Below are positions 41,050 through 49,783 of a stretch of 49,847 bases of DNA, piece by piece. Where the stretch lies: positions 1 through 49,847 of IMG/VR virus record IMGVR_UViG_3300034062_006955; one strand, given 5' to 3'. Made by a program: the position numbers and the translations under genes. Within the stretch, counting starts at the first letter, position 1. Every line of letters begins with the position of its first letter. The notes under the pieces are model-generated. The model searched no databases and had not been told where the DNA came from. It saw nothing but the letters and a program-made list of their open reading frames with translations. Origin of the DNA: a virus.

Positions 41050-42777
41050 ATGGCATGTAGCAAATATACACTAACGAATACTGGTTCAACAACAGTAAAT
41101 TTTAATTATCAAAGATGTGATGACACTCTTTGGCAATATCAAATAGAATTATTACCAGGTCAAACAAAAAATATTTGGCTTGTGAATGGAACATATTCTT
41201 CCGCTCAATTATTTCAACAATCAATTGTTTTAATTGATAACGGAGTTTTCCCTCCACTACAAATTACACCTACACCATCTGTTACGCCAACATTAACCCC
41301 AACACCTACGGTTACTTCTACAGTAACTCCAACACCTAGTGTGACGGCATCAGTTACTCCAACTATAACACCAACAATGACAGTAACACCGACTAACTCG
41401 AGAAATAGTTTCGCAGTTACATCGGGAACAACTGCAGAAATTGCTTGTCAGGGAATTAACCCGACAACAATTTGGGGTGAAGAACCAGCATTTGATGCTA
41501 ACACACAATTCTACAATTCAGTATCAGGACCTGTATCAATTGATATGACAGGTTACTATAGTGATGGTTCGGACGTTGTTCAAGTTGATTCAACAGGAAC
41601 AACAGTTGGATTCTTTACAATATGTAATACTCCAACACCAACTCCAACTATCACACAAACTCCAACAGTTACTTCAACGGTAACTCCAACATCTAGTGTA
41701 ACTCCGACAATCACACCAACTCTAACTCAAACTCCAACTCCATCAATAGGATATTATACTTATGTGTTAGGAACTGGAACTACAACAAATGATGCTTGTA
41801 ATAACTTTAACGTAGCACCACAAACATTATTCGGAGCATTAGCAGGTGGCGTTGGACCAAACATTGGTGAAACATTATATCTCGATAGTTCACTATCAAC
41901 TCCAGCAACAAATGCATTCTATTCTAATGGAACTGCATTATATCAAATAACAGGTGGAGCGGGATTAATAACTGCCGTAGAACCTGATGGTTGTGTCGGT
42001 ATTGTAACACCAACTCCAACAAATACTGAAACACCTACAGAAACACCTACAAATACACCAACACCTACAGTTACTTCTACAGTGACTCCAACAACAACTA
42101 TTACTCCGACATCTACAGAAACACCTACACCTACACCAACTGTGACTGCAACGGTTACTCCAACAATTACTCCAACAACAACACAAACACCAACACCAAC
42201 TCAAGCTAGATTTGAGTTTGTATCATCATCAGGAGCAAGTGCATATGATGCTTGTCACGTAGGTTCTTCAGTTTCAATTTGGGGTGATTTATCAAACTTT
42301 GACCAAAATGCACAATTCTACGATTCAGCAACAGGTCCTGTTACAACGGACATGGCTGGATTCTACTCATACAATGGTGTGGTTACTGAAGTCGATTCAG
42401 ATGGAGCTCAATTAGGTGCATTTAGTTCATGTGCAAGTCCTACTCCAACACCTACAGTTACTCCAACGGCAAGTATTACACCTACAGTTACTCCAACATT
42501 GACCCCAACACCAACTCAAACAATTGGATATTATACATATAGTTTAGGATATGATGCGGCATCTTCAGCAACAGCTTGTTCTGACTTTGGTTCATCACCT
42601 TCTAACTATTACGCACCATTAGTTGGTGGACCTGGTCCAAATATTGGTGAATTCTTATATACCGATAGTTCAACATCAACTCCAGCACCTAACGGATATT
42701 ATTCAAACGGTGTGGCTTGGTATCAAATTACAGGTGGAGCAGGTGAGGTGACCTCGGTTGACCCTAACGGTTGTTAA
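41050..42777 (+). CDS. Multi-module Thr-Pro adhesin-like protein, 575 aa
   Basis: N-terminal anchor-like domain (1-~72, MACSKYTLTNTGSTTVNFNY) followed by alternating modules: type A at 41396-41628, type B at 41749-41998, type A at 42205-42435, type B at 42526-42775, with a Thr-Pro linker before each. Type B has YYTY-LG, GGxGPNIGExLYxDSS and YSNG...YQITGGAG...GC; type A has IWG, FYxS..GP and GFYS...C. Beads-on-a-string layout without signal peptide suggests a flexible virion surface protein. It ends before a strong terminator; the GlcNAc-transferase-like gene follows. Confidence 0.72.
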   Translation: MACSKYTLTNTGSTTVNFNYQRCDDTLWQYQIELLPGQTKNIWLVNGTYSSAQLFQQSIVLIDNGVFPPLQITPTPSVTPTLTPTPTVTSTVTPTPSVTASVTPTITPTMTVTPTNSRNSFAVTSGTTAEIACQGINPTTIWGEEPAFDANTQFYNSVSGPVSIDMTGYYSDGSDVVQVDSTGTTVGFFTICNTPTPTPTITQTPTVTSTVTPTSSVTPTITPTLTQTPTPSIGYYTYVLGTGTTTNDACNNFNVAPQTLFGALAGGVGPNIGETLYLDSSLSTPATNAFYSNGTALYQITGGAGLITAVEPDGCVGIVTPTPTNTETPTETPTNTPTPTVTSTVTPTTTITPTSTETPTPTPTVTATVTPTITPTTTQTPTPTQARFEFVSSSGASAYDACHVGSSVSIWGDLSNFDQNAQFYDSATGPVTTDMAGFYSYNGVVTEVDSDGAQLGAFSSCASPTPTPTVTPTASITPTVTPTLTPTPTQTIGYYTYSLGYDAASSATACSDFGSSPSNYYAPLVGGPGPNIGEFLYTDSSTSTPAPNGYYSNGVAWYQITGGAGEVTSVDPNGC

Positions 42778-42804
42778 TAACATAAAAAAATTAAAATTAC
42801 ATAT

Positions 42805-42832
42805 AACCCTCTACTTTTGTAGAGGGTTTTTT
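42805..42832 (+). terminator. Rho-independent terminator after fibre genes
   Basis: Stem AACCCTCTAC / GTAGAGGGTT (42805-42814 and 42819-42828) with loop TTTT and a T run. It separates fibre genes from the second glycan cassette, which therefore needs its own start or read-through; an imperfect TATTTTTATA lies just after it. Confidence 0.9.
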
Positions 42833-42854
42833 ATTTTTATACCAAATATAATTT

Positions 42855-44123
42855 ATGAGTAAAATTTTTATACAAATTGCAAGTTACAGAGACCCTCAAT
42901 TGGTTCCAACCTTAAAAGATATGATTGCAAATGCAAAGAAACCGAAAAACTTGGTTTTCTCGATTGCAAGACAATTCAGCGAAACAGATGGTTTTGATAA
43001 CCTTGATGAATTCAGAAAAGATAAAAGATTTAAAATCTTAGACATTCCTTACCAAGAAGCTAAAGGTGTTTGTTGGGCAAGAAACCTAACACAACAATTG
43101 TATGATGGTGAGGAATATACAATGCAGATTGATTCCCACATGAGATTTGAAAAAGATTGGGATGAAACCTTAATTAAAATGATAAAGGGTCTACAAAAAG
43201 ACGGTTACAAAAAGCCTCTACTTACGGGTTATGTTCCGTCTTTTGACCCTGAAAACGACCCAGCAGGGAGAGCACAAGATGCTTGGAGAATGGCATTCGA
43301 TAGATTTATTCCTGAAGGTGCCGTGTTCTTTTTACCTGAAACAATTCCAGGTTGGAGAGAACTTAAAAAACCTGTAACAGCAAGATTCTATTCAGCTCAC
43401 TTCTGTTTTACTTTAGGTCAATTCTCAGTTGAGGTTCAACACAATCCTGAATATTATTTCCACGGAGAAGAAATTTCAATCGCAGTAAGAGCATACACAT
43501 GGGGTTATGATTTATTCCATCCACACGTTCCTGTTGTTTATCACGAATATACTCGTAAGGGTAGAACAAAACAATGGGATGATGATAAAGGTTGGGGTGA
43601 AAGAAATAGGATTTCTCACTTAACTAATAGAAAGTTATTTGGTATGGACGGTGAAAAACAAGAAGGACATGACGGACCTTATGGTTTTGGACCTGAAAGA
43701 ACTTTAAGAGAATATGAAAAGTATGCGGGGATTTTGTTTGAAAAAAGAGCAATTCAACAATATACATTAGATAAAAACTACGCACCGAATCCATATGATT
43801 ATGTGACAGAAGAGGATTGGAAAAATGATTTTGCTGTTGTATTCAAACATTGTATTGATATTGGATACACCCAAGTTCCTGAAAAAGATTATGATTTTTG
43901 GGTGGTTGCATTTCATAATAAAGAGGATAAAACTTTATTTAGAAAAGATGCTGATAAAGCGGAAATCAGTAGAATGATGAATGACCCCGATAAGTATTGT
44001 AAAGTGTGGAGAGAATTCCAAACATCAGAAACACCAACATATTGGGTTGTATGGCCACACTCAGAGTCAAAAGGATGGTGTGATAGAATTACAGGTCAAT
44101 TAACCCATGCTCACGTAAGCTAA
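42855..44123 (+). CDS. Polypeptide GlcNAc-transferase-like (GT60, PF11397 type)
   Basis: 422 residues. The N-terminus IFIQIASYRDPQL (5-16), then EAKGVCWARNLTQQLYDGEE (68-87) and the metal site QIDSHMRFEKDWD (91-103, Asp93-x-His95), are the hallmark motifs of the Skp1-type GlcNAc-transferase family, which links GlcNAc to hydroxyl groups of protein side chains. The downstream HFCFTLGQFSVEVQHNPEYY and FHGEEISIAVRAYTWGYDLF also match. Cytoplasmic, no signal peptide. Its place directly after the Thr-Pro-rich fibre genes makes those the obvious protein acceptors. Family call is strong; acceptor is inference. Confidence 0.87.
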   Translation: MSKIFIQIASYRDPQLVPTLKDMIANAKKPKNLVFSIARQFSETDGFDNLDEFRKDKRFKILDIPYQEAKGVCWARNLTQQLYDGEEYTMQIDSHMRFEKDWDETLIKMIKGLQKDGYKKPLLTGYVPSFDPENDPAGRAQDAWRMAFDRFIPEGAVFFLPETIPGWRELKKPVTARFYSAHFCFTLGQFSVEVQHNPEYYFHGEEISIAVRAYTWGYDLFHPHVPVVYHEYTRKGRTKQWDDDKGWGERNRISHLTNRKLFGMDGEKQEGHDGPYGFGPERTLREYEKYAGILFEKRAIQQYTLDKNYAPNPYDYVTEEDWKNDFAVVFKHCIDIGYTQVPEKDYDFWVVAFHNKEDKTLFRKDADKAEISRMMNDPDKYCKVWREFQTSETPTYWVVWPHSESKGWCDRITGQLTHAHVS

Positions 44124-44140
44124 ATTTTTTCTAAAATAAT

Positions 44141-45091
44141 ATGAGTTCAAAAAAAATTGCATTTCATACGAATCAGTTAAGTATAAGAGGCACTGAGGTG
44201 GCATTATTTCAGTATGCAAAATACAATGAAGAAATACTAGGTAATAAAAGCGTCATATTCACTTTTCCAAATAGAGATATGAGTGCATATGAAAAATTTA
44301 AAAATCGATTTGAAGTTGTAATTTTAGATTGGTGGAATTATGAAAACTACCTTTTGGAGAATAATTTTGATTTTTTGTATTTAATTAAGATGGGTTCAAA
44401 TGATGGTTATTGTTTAACCAAAATACCGACTTTGGTGCATGCTGTTTTTAGGTTTAATGACCCTCACGGACACAAATATTTTTATGTATCGGATTGGTTG
44501 GCTAAAGACCAAGGATATAATCCTGAGACGCATTCATTACCACACATATGTGAGAAATTACCTGACTCAGAATATAATTTTCGTGAAAAACAGAATATAC
44601 CTCAAGACGCAATTGTTTTCGGCGGATACGGTGGTTCAACCGAATTCAATATAGAATCTGTAAAAAACGCTATTAGAGATGTTGTAAAAAAACGTGATGA
44701 TATTTATTTTATCTTTATGAATTTCACATCTTTTGTTGACCACCCACAAGTTAAATTTTTTCCGGGTAATTACGACTTAAAAGAAAAATCTGCATTTGTT
44801 AATGCGTGTAACGCAATGATTCACGCACGAAGTGGTGGAGAAACTTTCGGACTCGCGGTTTCAGAGTTCGCTTTATCAAATAAACCCATAATAACATATG
44901 GATTATCAGGTGAAAATAATCATTTAGAAATTTTAAACGAAAGAGCAATAATTTACAAAGGTTATGAAGACGTGTTAGATATTTTTGAAAACCTTCAAAT
45001 TTATATCAAATACGAAGATTATGATACCCCATATAAACAATTTAGTCCAGAAATAATAATGGAGAAATTCAATAGAATTCTATTATCATGA
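44141..45091 (+). CDS. Glycosyltransferase, GT4-like
   Basis: 316-residue GT-B-type enzyme. N-terminal KIAFHTNQLSIRGTEVALFQ matches the acceptor-side 'GG.e..l' start of GT4. The donor domain has a glycine-rich VFGGYGGSTEFNIESVKNAI and the signature MIHARSGGETFGLAVSEFAL (E-x7-E). Ends in a 4-base overlap with the next gene. Confidence 0.85.
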   Translation: MSSKKIAFHTNQLSIRGTEVALFQYAKYNEEILGNKSVIFTFPNRDMSAYEKFKNRFEVVILDWWNYENYLLENNFDFLYLIKMGSNDGYCLTKIPTLVHAVFRFNDPHGHKYFYVSDWLAKDQGYNPETHSLPHICEKLPDSEYNFREKQNIPQDAIVFGGYGGSTEFNIESVKNAIRDVVKKRDDIYFIFMNFTSFVDHPQVKFFPGNYDLKEKSAFVNACNAMIHARSGGETFGLAVSEFALSNKPIITYGLSGENNHLEILNERAIIYKGYEDVLDIFENLQIYIKYEDYDTPYKQFSPEIIMEKFNRILLS

Positions 45092-45831
45092 AAATATTAT
45101 TTACATTTTTATCAATTTCGACAGGAAATGATTTTTATTTAAATGCTTCTAAAAATTTGGTTAATGAAATATTATCTAATTCTTCTCACGATATTCTTTT
45201 AACCACAAATAATGTTGAATATTTTGATGAAATAAATAATCCTCGTTTTAGTGTTAGGAATAATGTTCCTGAAAACTCTATGTTCACATATAAAAACGGA
45301 GGTGAATTTAATTACAATTTAAAATATTTGGCATTCAAAGATTTACCTAATGATTATGATGTAATCTTTTATGTAGATGGTGATATCAAAAGTAATTTTT
45401 GGAATGATTTTTCCGAATTCAGATTAAATGAATTGATGGGGTCATATGATTTTGTCGCTACAAGACTTAATTGTATTTTAAAAAATGAGGTTAAACAACA
45501 TATTGAAACTGGAAGTGCTTTATTTTCTCATAAAATTCTTTCATACAATGTTTTAAGTTGGGACCTAAATGACCCGATTATGGATTCTTGTCTCCCAAGC
45601 GAACACTTTTTAATTTTTAAATATAATAAAGAAAAGTTAGAAATTTTTGCAAATAAATGGTCTGAGTTAAATGGTATAATGCAAAGTCAAAACGGTGGGA
45701 ATGGTAGTTGGGGAGATGGGTTTGAAATGGGTATAAGTGCAAAATATGCAGGATATGATAATTTATATGATTTAAATTACGGTGATTTACAAAATCATTT
45801 CGGGTTCTTTTTCAACGGAAATAAAAAATAG
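45088..45831 (+). CDS. Putative glycosyltransferase, GT-A type
   Basis: 247 residues. The N-terminal strand KILFTFLSIS and the metal-binding VIFYVDGDIKSNFW (DGD near 93-95) fit the nucleotide-sugar transferase fold, with an acceptor-side ETGSALFSHKILSYN further on. No closer family can be named. Overlaps the GT4-like gene by 4 bases; 6 nt before the FkbM gene. Confidence 0.72.
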   Translation: MKILFTFLSISTGNDFYLNASKNLVNEILSNSSHDILLTTNNVEYFDEINNPRFSVRNNVPENSMFTYKNGGEFNYNLKYLAFKDLPNDYDVIFYVDGDIKSNFWNDFSEFRLNELMGSYDFVATRLNCILKNEVKQHIETGSALFSHKILSYNVLSWDLNDPIMDSCLPSEHFLIFKYNKEKLEIFANKWSELNGIMQSQNGGNGSWGDGFEMGISAKYAGYDNLYDLNYGDLQNHFGFFFNGNKK

Positions 45832-45837
45832 TTAATT

Positions 45838-46629
45838 ATGGAAACTTTAAAAACAAAAACTGATAATTTTATCATAAATACACTTCCAAACGATTGGAGT
45901 GGTGTTAGTATTCACAACAGTAAAAGTTGGGAACCTCATATTGTTGATTTCCTTAAAAGGAATTTAAAAAATAATTCTGTTTTTGTTGACGTTGGTAGTA
46001 ACTATGGGTGGCACTCAATTAAATGTTCTCCTTACTGTGAAAGTGTTTATAGTTTCGAGCCTCAAAAATATATTCATGATGTTCAAAAAATGAGTATAGA
46101 ACAAAACAATATTACAAATGTTAAGTTGTTTAACTGTGGTGTTGGAGACAAGAATGAGACTAAGGAAATGTCTCCAATTGATTACAACAATCCAAGTATA
46201 CATATGGGTGATTTAAGTTTAGGTGTTGGGGGTGAACAAGTCGAAGTCAAAACTTTAGATTCTCTTGAGATACCGAAGTTAGATTTTATAAAAATTGACG
46301 TTCAGGGGTATGAAAAATTTGTTCTGAGTGGTGCTCAAAATACAATTAGTTTGAGTAAACCAACTATAATAATAGAGATGGAAGACCATCAATTAAGACG
46401 TTTCAATTATGGTGTTGCAGAATTATTTGAAATACTTAGAAATTTTGGATATTACATCTACTTTTTAGATTATTTTTACCCATCGGACCACGTTTGTGTC
46501 CATAAAGACAACTTAGAAGAGTTTATAAAAACAAACGGTGATTACATTAAAGAACTTTTAGAATCAAACAATCTCAACCACAATATTGAGAATGGTGTTA
46601 CAGAAAAGATTATTTATGAAAAAAATTAA
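45838..46629 (+). CDS. FkbM-family methyltransferase
   Basis: 263 residues. SAM-site motif I VFVDVGSNYGWHSI (near 49-62); acidic motif SFEPQKY; later VKTLDSLEIPKLDFIKIDVQ followed by GYEKFVLSGA, the diagnostic 'L..l.......d.iKiDvqG.E..vl.Ga' of FkbM O-methyltransferases. These commonly methylate sugar hydroxyls. The end overlaps the GT10-like gene by 14 bases. Confidence 0.9.
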   Translation: METLKTKTDNFIINTLPNDWSGVSIHNSKSWEPHIVDFLKRNLKNNSVFVDVGSNYGWHSIKCSPYCESVYSFEPQKYIHDVQKMSIEQNNITNVKLFNCGVGDKNETKEMSPIDYNNPSIHMGDLSLGVGGEQVEVKTLDSLEIPKLDFIKIDVQGYEKFVLSGAQNTISLSKPTIIIEMEDHQLRRFNYGVAELFEILRNFGYYIYFLDYFYPSDHVCVHKDNLEEFIKTNGDYIKELLESNNLNHNIENGVTEKIIYEKN

Positions 46630-47476
46630 ATTGTCCGCCCATTGGGATAAATCTGAAAATATAACGTATAGATTATTAAAACAATTTCTTACGCCAGACA
46701 TAGATTTGAGTGGTATTGAATTTGTTTATGATGATTCGTATGATATGATAATTTTCTTCAATTACGTTTCTGAAGACGTTAAGGATGGATGTGAATCTTA
46801 TGTTCTACCTCACGAACCAAGTTGGATTGGCACTCACCAGAAAGTTTTACCGAATGGGGTTAAAGTTTTAGGTTTCTCGAAAGAGTTATATACTGGTGAA
46901 TGTATAGAAACAACTGCTCACACCTTTTACGGTGGGAGAGGTCCTTGGATTGATTCTTTGGATTTTTGGTCCTATGAAAATGTAGGTGAAAAACAATTTG
47001 TAAAATCTAAAAATATTTCATCATCAATTACTAAACTCAACACCAACAATGGGGCAACTTGTTTATACCCCCAAAGATTTGAAATTTTTAAATTAATCGA
47101 AACCTTACCTTTTATTGACGGATATGGTGGAACATCTCTTAGTCCTAAACGACAAGACGCTCTTATTGATTATAGATTCAATATTGCAATTGAAAATGAC
47201 TTTCACAAAAATTGGATTACTGAAAAATTTTACGATAGTGTGTTAACGGACACTATCCCAATTTATTATGGATGTAAAAATATTAAAGAAATATATCCTG
47301 AAGGAGGGTATCTTTTAATTGAAGATATTAACAATTTAACACAAATAAAAAATTTGTTAGAATACGTGAACAATAATGCAGAAGAAATATATTCTGAAAA
47401 TATAGATTCCATTAGGAAAATTAAGAAAAAGTATTTTGAAAAATACAATTTATTAAAATTAATTATAAATTTATAA
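46616..47476 (+). CDS. Fucosyltransferase-like (GT10)
   Basis: I take the ATG at 46616 (286 aa, MKKIKLSAHW) rather than the one ten codons earlier, which lies deeper inside the FkbM gene. The conserved alpha-1,3/4-fucosyltransferase block is clear near 182-225: YRFNIAIENDFHKNWITEKF, then DSVLTDTIPIYYG and YLLIED (pattern 'fNiafENs...yvTEKl..al.ag.vPiyyG'). The N-terminal half is divergent, as usual. The donor is normally GDP-L-fucose; GDP-L-galactose from the epimerase at 24 kb is a chemically close alternative (6-hydroxy form). No signal peptide, unlike the membrane-anchored eukaryotic forms. Confidence 0.83.
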   Translation: MKKIKLSAHWDKSENITYRLLKQFLTPDIDLSGIEFVYDDSYDMIIFFNYVSEDVKDGCESYVLPHEPSWIGTHQKVLPNGVKVLGFSKELYTGECIETTAHTFYGGRGPWIDSLDFWSYENVGEKQFVKSKNISSSITKLNTNNGATCLYPQRFEIFKLIETLPFIDGYGGTSLSPKRQDALIDYRFNIAIENDFHKNWITEKFYDSVLTDTIPIYYGCKNIKEIYPEGGYLLIEDINNLTQIKNLLEYVNNNAEEIYSENIDSIRKIKKKYFEKYNLLKLIINL

Positions 47477-47477
47477 A

Positions 47478-48107
47478 ATGAATTACGAAAATAATATAAC
47501 CAAAAAATGTAGCTTAGAGCATAACGATAGTATATCCACATACAAAGGTTGGGGTGCTCAACAAAATTTCAACGCATTCGAAGTGTTTCACAACTTTATT
47601 AGGGATGTGAAACCAAAAAGAATTTTAGAGATAGGAACTTCTTTAGGTGGTTTTACCTGTTTTTTAAAATACGCTTGTGATAGAATGAATATTCCTTGTG
47701 ACATTCTAACATATGATATTCATTATAAATCATGGTATAAAGATTTAAGTGATATGGGTATTGATGTGAGAATAAAAAATGTTTTTTTAGAAAATTATAC
47801 TGTCGTTGAAAACGAAGTTATTGATTTTATAAAATCAGAGGGAACCACTGTAGTTTTATGTGATGGTGGTGATAAAATTAGAGAGTTCAATCTCCTATCA
47901 AATTATCTAAAAAACGGTGATTTTATCTTAGCGCACGATTATGCAGAAAATTCTGAAATATTTAAAGAACAAATTTTCGGAAAAATTTGGAATTGGCATG
48001 AAATCAAAGATTCAGATATTAAAGAGTCTTCGGAAAGAAATGATTTGGAAATTTATAATAAAGAGGAGTTCGAAAGTGTCGTTTGGACTTGTAGAGTTAA
48101 AAAATAA
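47478..48107 (+). CDS. Class I SAM methyltransferase (CmcI-like)
   Basis: 209 residues. Motif I KRILEIGTSLGGFTCFLKYA (near 47-66), then TVVLCDGGDKIREFNLLSNY and GDFILAHDYAEN, which follow the CmcI/rhamnosyl O-methyltransferase layout ('D..H' region replaced by 'DGG', 'HDy'). Likely a sugar methyltransferase by context. Starts 1 nt after the GT10-like gene and ends 3 nt before the next. Confidence 0.75.
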   Translation: MNYENNITKKCSLEHNDSISTYKGWGAQQNFNAFEVFHNFIRDVKPKRILEIGTSLGGFTCFLKYACDRMNIPCDILTYDIHYKSWYKDLSDMGIDVRIKNVFLENYTVVENEVIDFIKSEGTTVVLCDGGDKIREFNLLSNYLKNGDFILAHDYAENSEIFKEQIFGKIWNWHEIKDSDIKESSERNDLEIYNKEEFESVVWTCRVKK

Positions 48108-48110
48108 GAT

Positions 48111-49778
48111 ATGAACGGAGTAACTTTAGTAACAGGTATTTGGGATATTGGTAGAGGTGAACTGTCTGAGGGATGGTCAAGACCTTATCAACATTATTTA
48201 GATAGATTCGAAAGACTATTAGAAGTTGAAGAAAACATGATTGTTTTCGGTGATGAAAGTTTAAGAGAACTTGTTTTTAGAAAAAGAACGTCTGAGAACA
48301 CTCAATTTATAGTTAGAGATGTTTCTTGGTTTAAGAATGACTTCTTTGACAAAATTCAAAACATTAGAACAAATCCTGAATGGTCAAATCAAGTTGGGTG
48401 GTTGAAAGATTCAACTCAAGCAAGACTTGAATATTATAACCCTTTGGTTATGTCTAAGGTATTCCTACTACATGATGCTAAAATTATGGACCAGTTCAAT
48501 TCAGAATACTTGTTTTGGATTGATGGTGGTATTGCAAACACAGTTCATCCAGGTTATTTTACACACGATAAAGTATTGGATAAGTTACCTAAATTTATTT
48601 CAAAATTTTCATTCATTTGTTTTCCATATGAAGCAACAAGTGAAATTCATGGATTCAATTCTCCTGTTTTAAATGAGATTGCTGGAGACAAAGTAAACAA
48701 AGTTGCTAGAGGTGGGTTTTTTGGAGGACCTAAACACACCATAACAGACATCAATTCTATCTATTATGGGTTATTAAGTTCCACTCTAAATGAGGGATAC
48801 ATGGGAACTGAAGAATCAATCTTTTCAATCATGTGTTATAAACATTCAGATTTAATTAATTATTTTGAAATAGAGGGTAATGGACTTATAAGTAAATTTT
48901 TTGAAGACCTTAAGAATGAAACGTTAGTTGTTAAGTCTGAAAATCCAACAAGAGGGGTATCAAATTTAGATACAAATAAAGTTGGATTGTATGTAATTGG
49001 ATTCAATAGTCCGAAACAATTTAAGACTTTAATAGATTCAATGTTATCTTACGACCAAGATTATATTTTGAAAACTAAAAAGTTTTTGTTGGATAATTCA
49101 ACTGACCTATCAACTACCGAAGAATATTTGGCAATTTGTAATGAGTTTGGTTTCGAACATATTAAAAAAGATAATTTAGGTATCTGTGGTGGAAGACAAT
49201 GGATTGCAGAACATTTTGACCAAACTGATTTAGATTATTATTTATTTTTCGAAGACGATATGTTTTTCCATCCGAAGGATGGGGTTTGTAGAAACGGATT
49301 CAATAGATTTGTTCCAAACTTATATTCCAAAACTTTAGAAATTATTAAGAAGGAAAATTTTGATTTCTTGAAACTAAACTATTCAGAATTTTTTGGTGAC
49401 AATGGAACACAATGGTCTTGGTATAATGTTCCACAACATTTAAGAGTTGAATATTGGCCAGAAAAACCTAGACTACCTCAAGTAGGATTAGACCCAAATG
49501 CACCAAGAACTTTATTCAAATCGGTTCACTCACATAAAGGAATCCCTTATACTAAGGGTGAAGTTTATTATTGTAATTGGCCACAAGTGGTTTCAAGAAC
49601 AGGAAATCAAACAATGTTTTTGGATACAACATGGGCACATCCTTACGAACAAACATGGATGAGTCATATGTATCAGTTAACAAAACAAGGAAAATTATAT
49701 TCAGGTTTATTGTTAATGACTCCAACAGAACACGATAGATTCGAACATTACGACAGAAGTATACGCAAAGAGTCATAA
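48111..49778 (+). CDS. Two-domain glycosyltransferase: HtrL/YibB-like plus GT2-like
   Basis: 555 residues. The first ~270 match the HtrL/YibB-type pattern: TLVTGIWDIGRG start, YLDRFERLL and MIVFGD, then FLLHDAKIMDQFNSEYLFWI with DGG (near 139-141) and GFFGG. From ~290 a second GT-A domain starts VGLYVIGFNSPKQFKTLIDS and carries the DxD site YYLFFEDDMFFHPKDG (near 378-393). Both are cytoplasmic. Last gene of the cassette; a new late motif and start codon follow at the window edge. Confidence 0.8.
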   Translation: MNGVTLVTGIWDIGRGELSEGWSRPYQHYLDRFERLLEVEENMIVFGDESLRELVFRKRTSENTQFIVRDVSWFKNDFFDKIQNIRTNPEWSNQVGWLKDSTQARLEYYNPLVMSKVFLLHDAKIMDQFNSEYLFWIDGGIANTVHPGYFTHDKVLDKLPKFISKFSFICFPYEATSEIHGFNSPVLNEIAGDKVNKVARGGFFGGPKHTITDINSIYYGLLSSTLNEGYMGTEESIFSIMCYKHSDLINYFEIEGNGLISKFFEDLKNETLVVKSENPTRGVSNLDTNKVGLYVIGFNSPKQFKTLIDSMLSYDQDYILKTKKFLLDNSTDLSTTEEYLAICNEFGFEHIKKDNLGICGGRQWIAEHFDQTDLDYYLFFEDDMFFHPKDGVCRNGFNRFVPNLYSKTLEIIKKENFDFLKLNYSEFFGDNGTQWSWYNVPQHLRVEYWPEKPRLPQVGLDPNAPRTLFKSVHSHKGIPYTKGEVYYCNWPQVVSRTGNQTMFLDTTWAHPYEQTWMSHMYQLTKQGKLYSGLLLMTPTEHDRFEHYDRSIRKES

Positions 49779-49783
49779 CAATA

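Larger units (their letters stand above)
36820..42521 (+). repeat. Thr-Pro linker repeat family in four fibre genes
   Basis: Tracts coding for (Thr-Pro-Thr-x) units occur at about 36820-37262, 37498-37683, 37768-37881, 40003-40110, 40588-40704, 41266-41397, 41629-41748, 42004-42204 and 42436-42521. Codons vary (ACA/ACT/ACC, CCA/CCT), so the units are similar but not identical in DNA. They are potential recombination points between modules. Confidence 0.85.

Noticed and set aside
41965-42204. Antisense open frame rich in Cys, Trp and Arg
   Set aside because: It is the mirror of the Thr-Pro codons (ACA/CCA read backwards) and has no independent start signal; likewise the antisense frames at 7052-7283, 35773-36072 and 38645-39001.
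36820-42521. Possible diversity-generating retroelement target in the module genes
   Set aside because: No reverse transcriptase, template repeat or adenine-biased variation is visible; module differences look like ordinary divergence and shuffling.
46586-46615. Earlier ATG for the GT10-like protein
   Set aside because: It lies deeper in the FkbM gene and adds ten residues unlike a family N-terminus; the 46616 start gives the usual MKKIKL opening and a short overlap.
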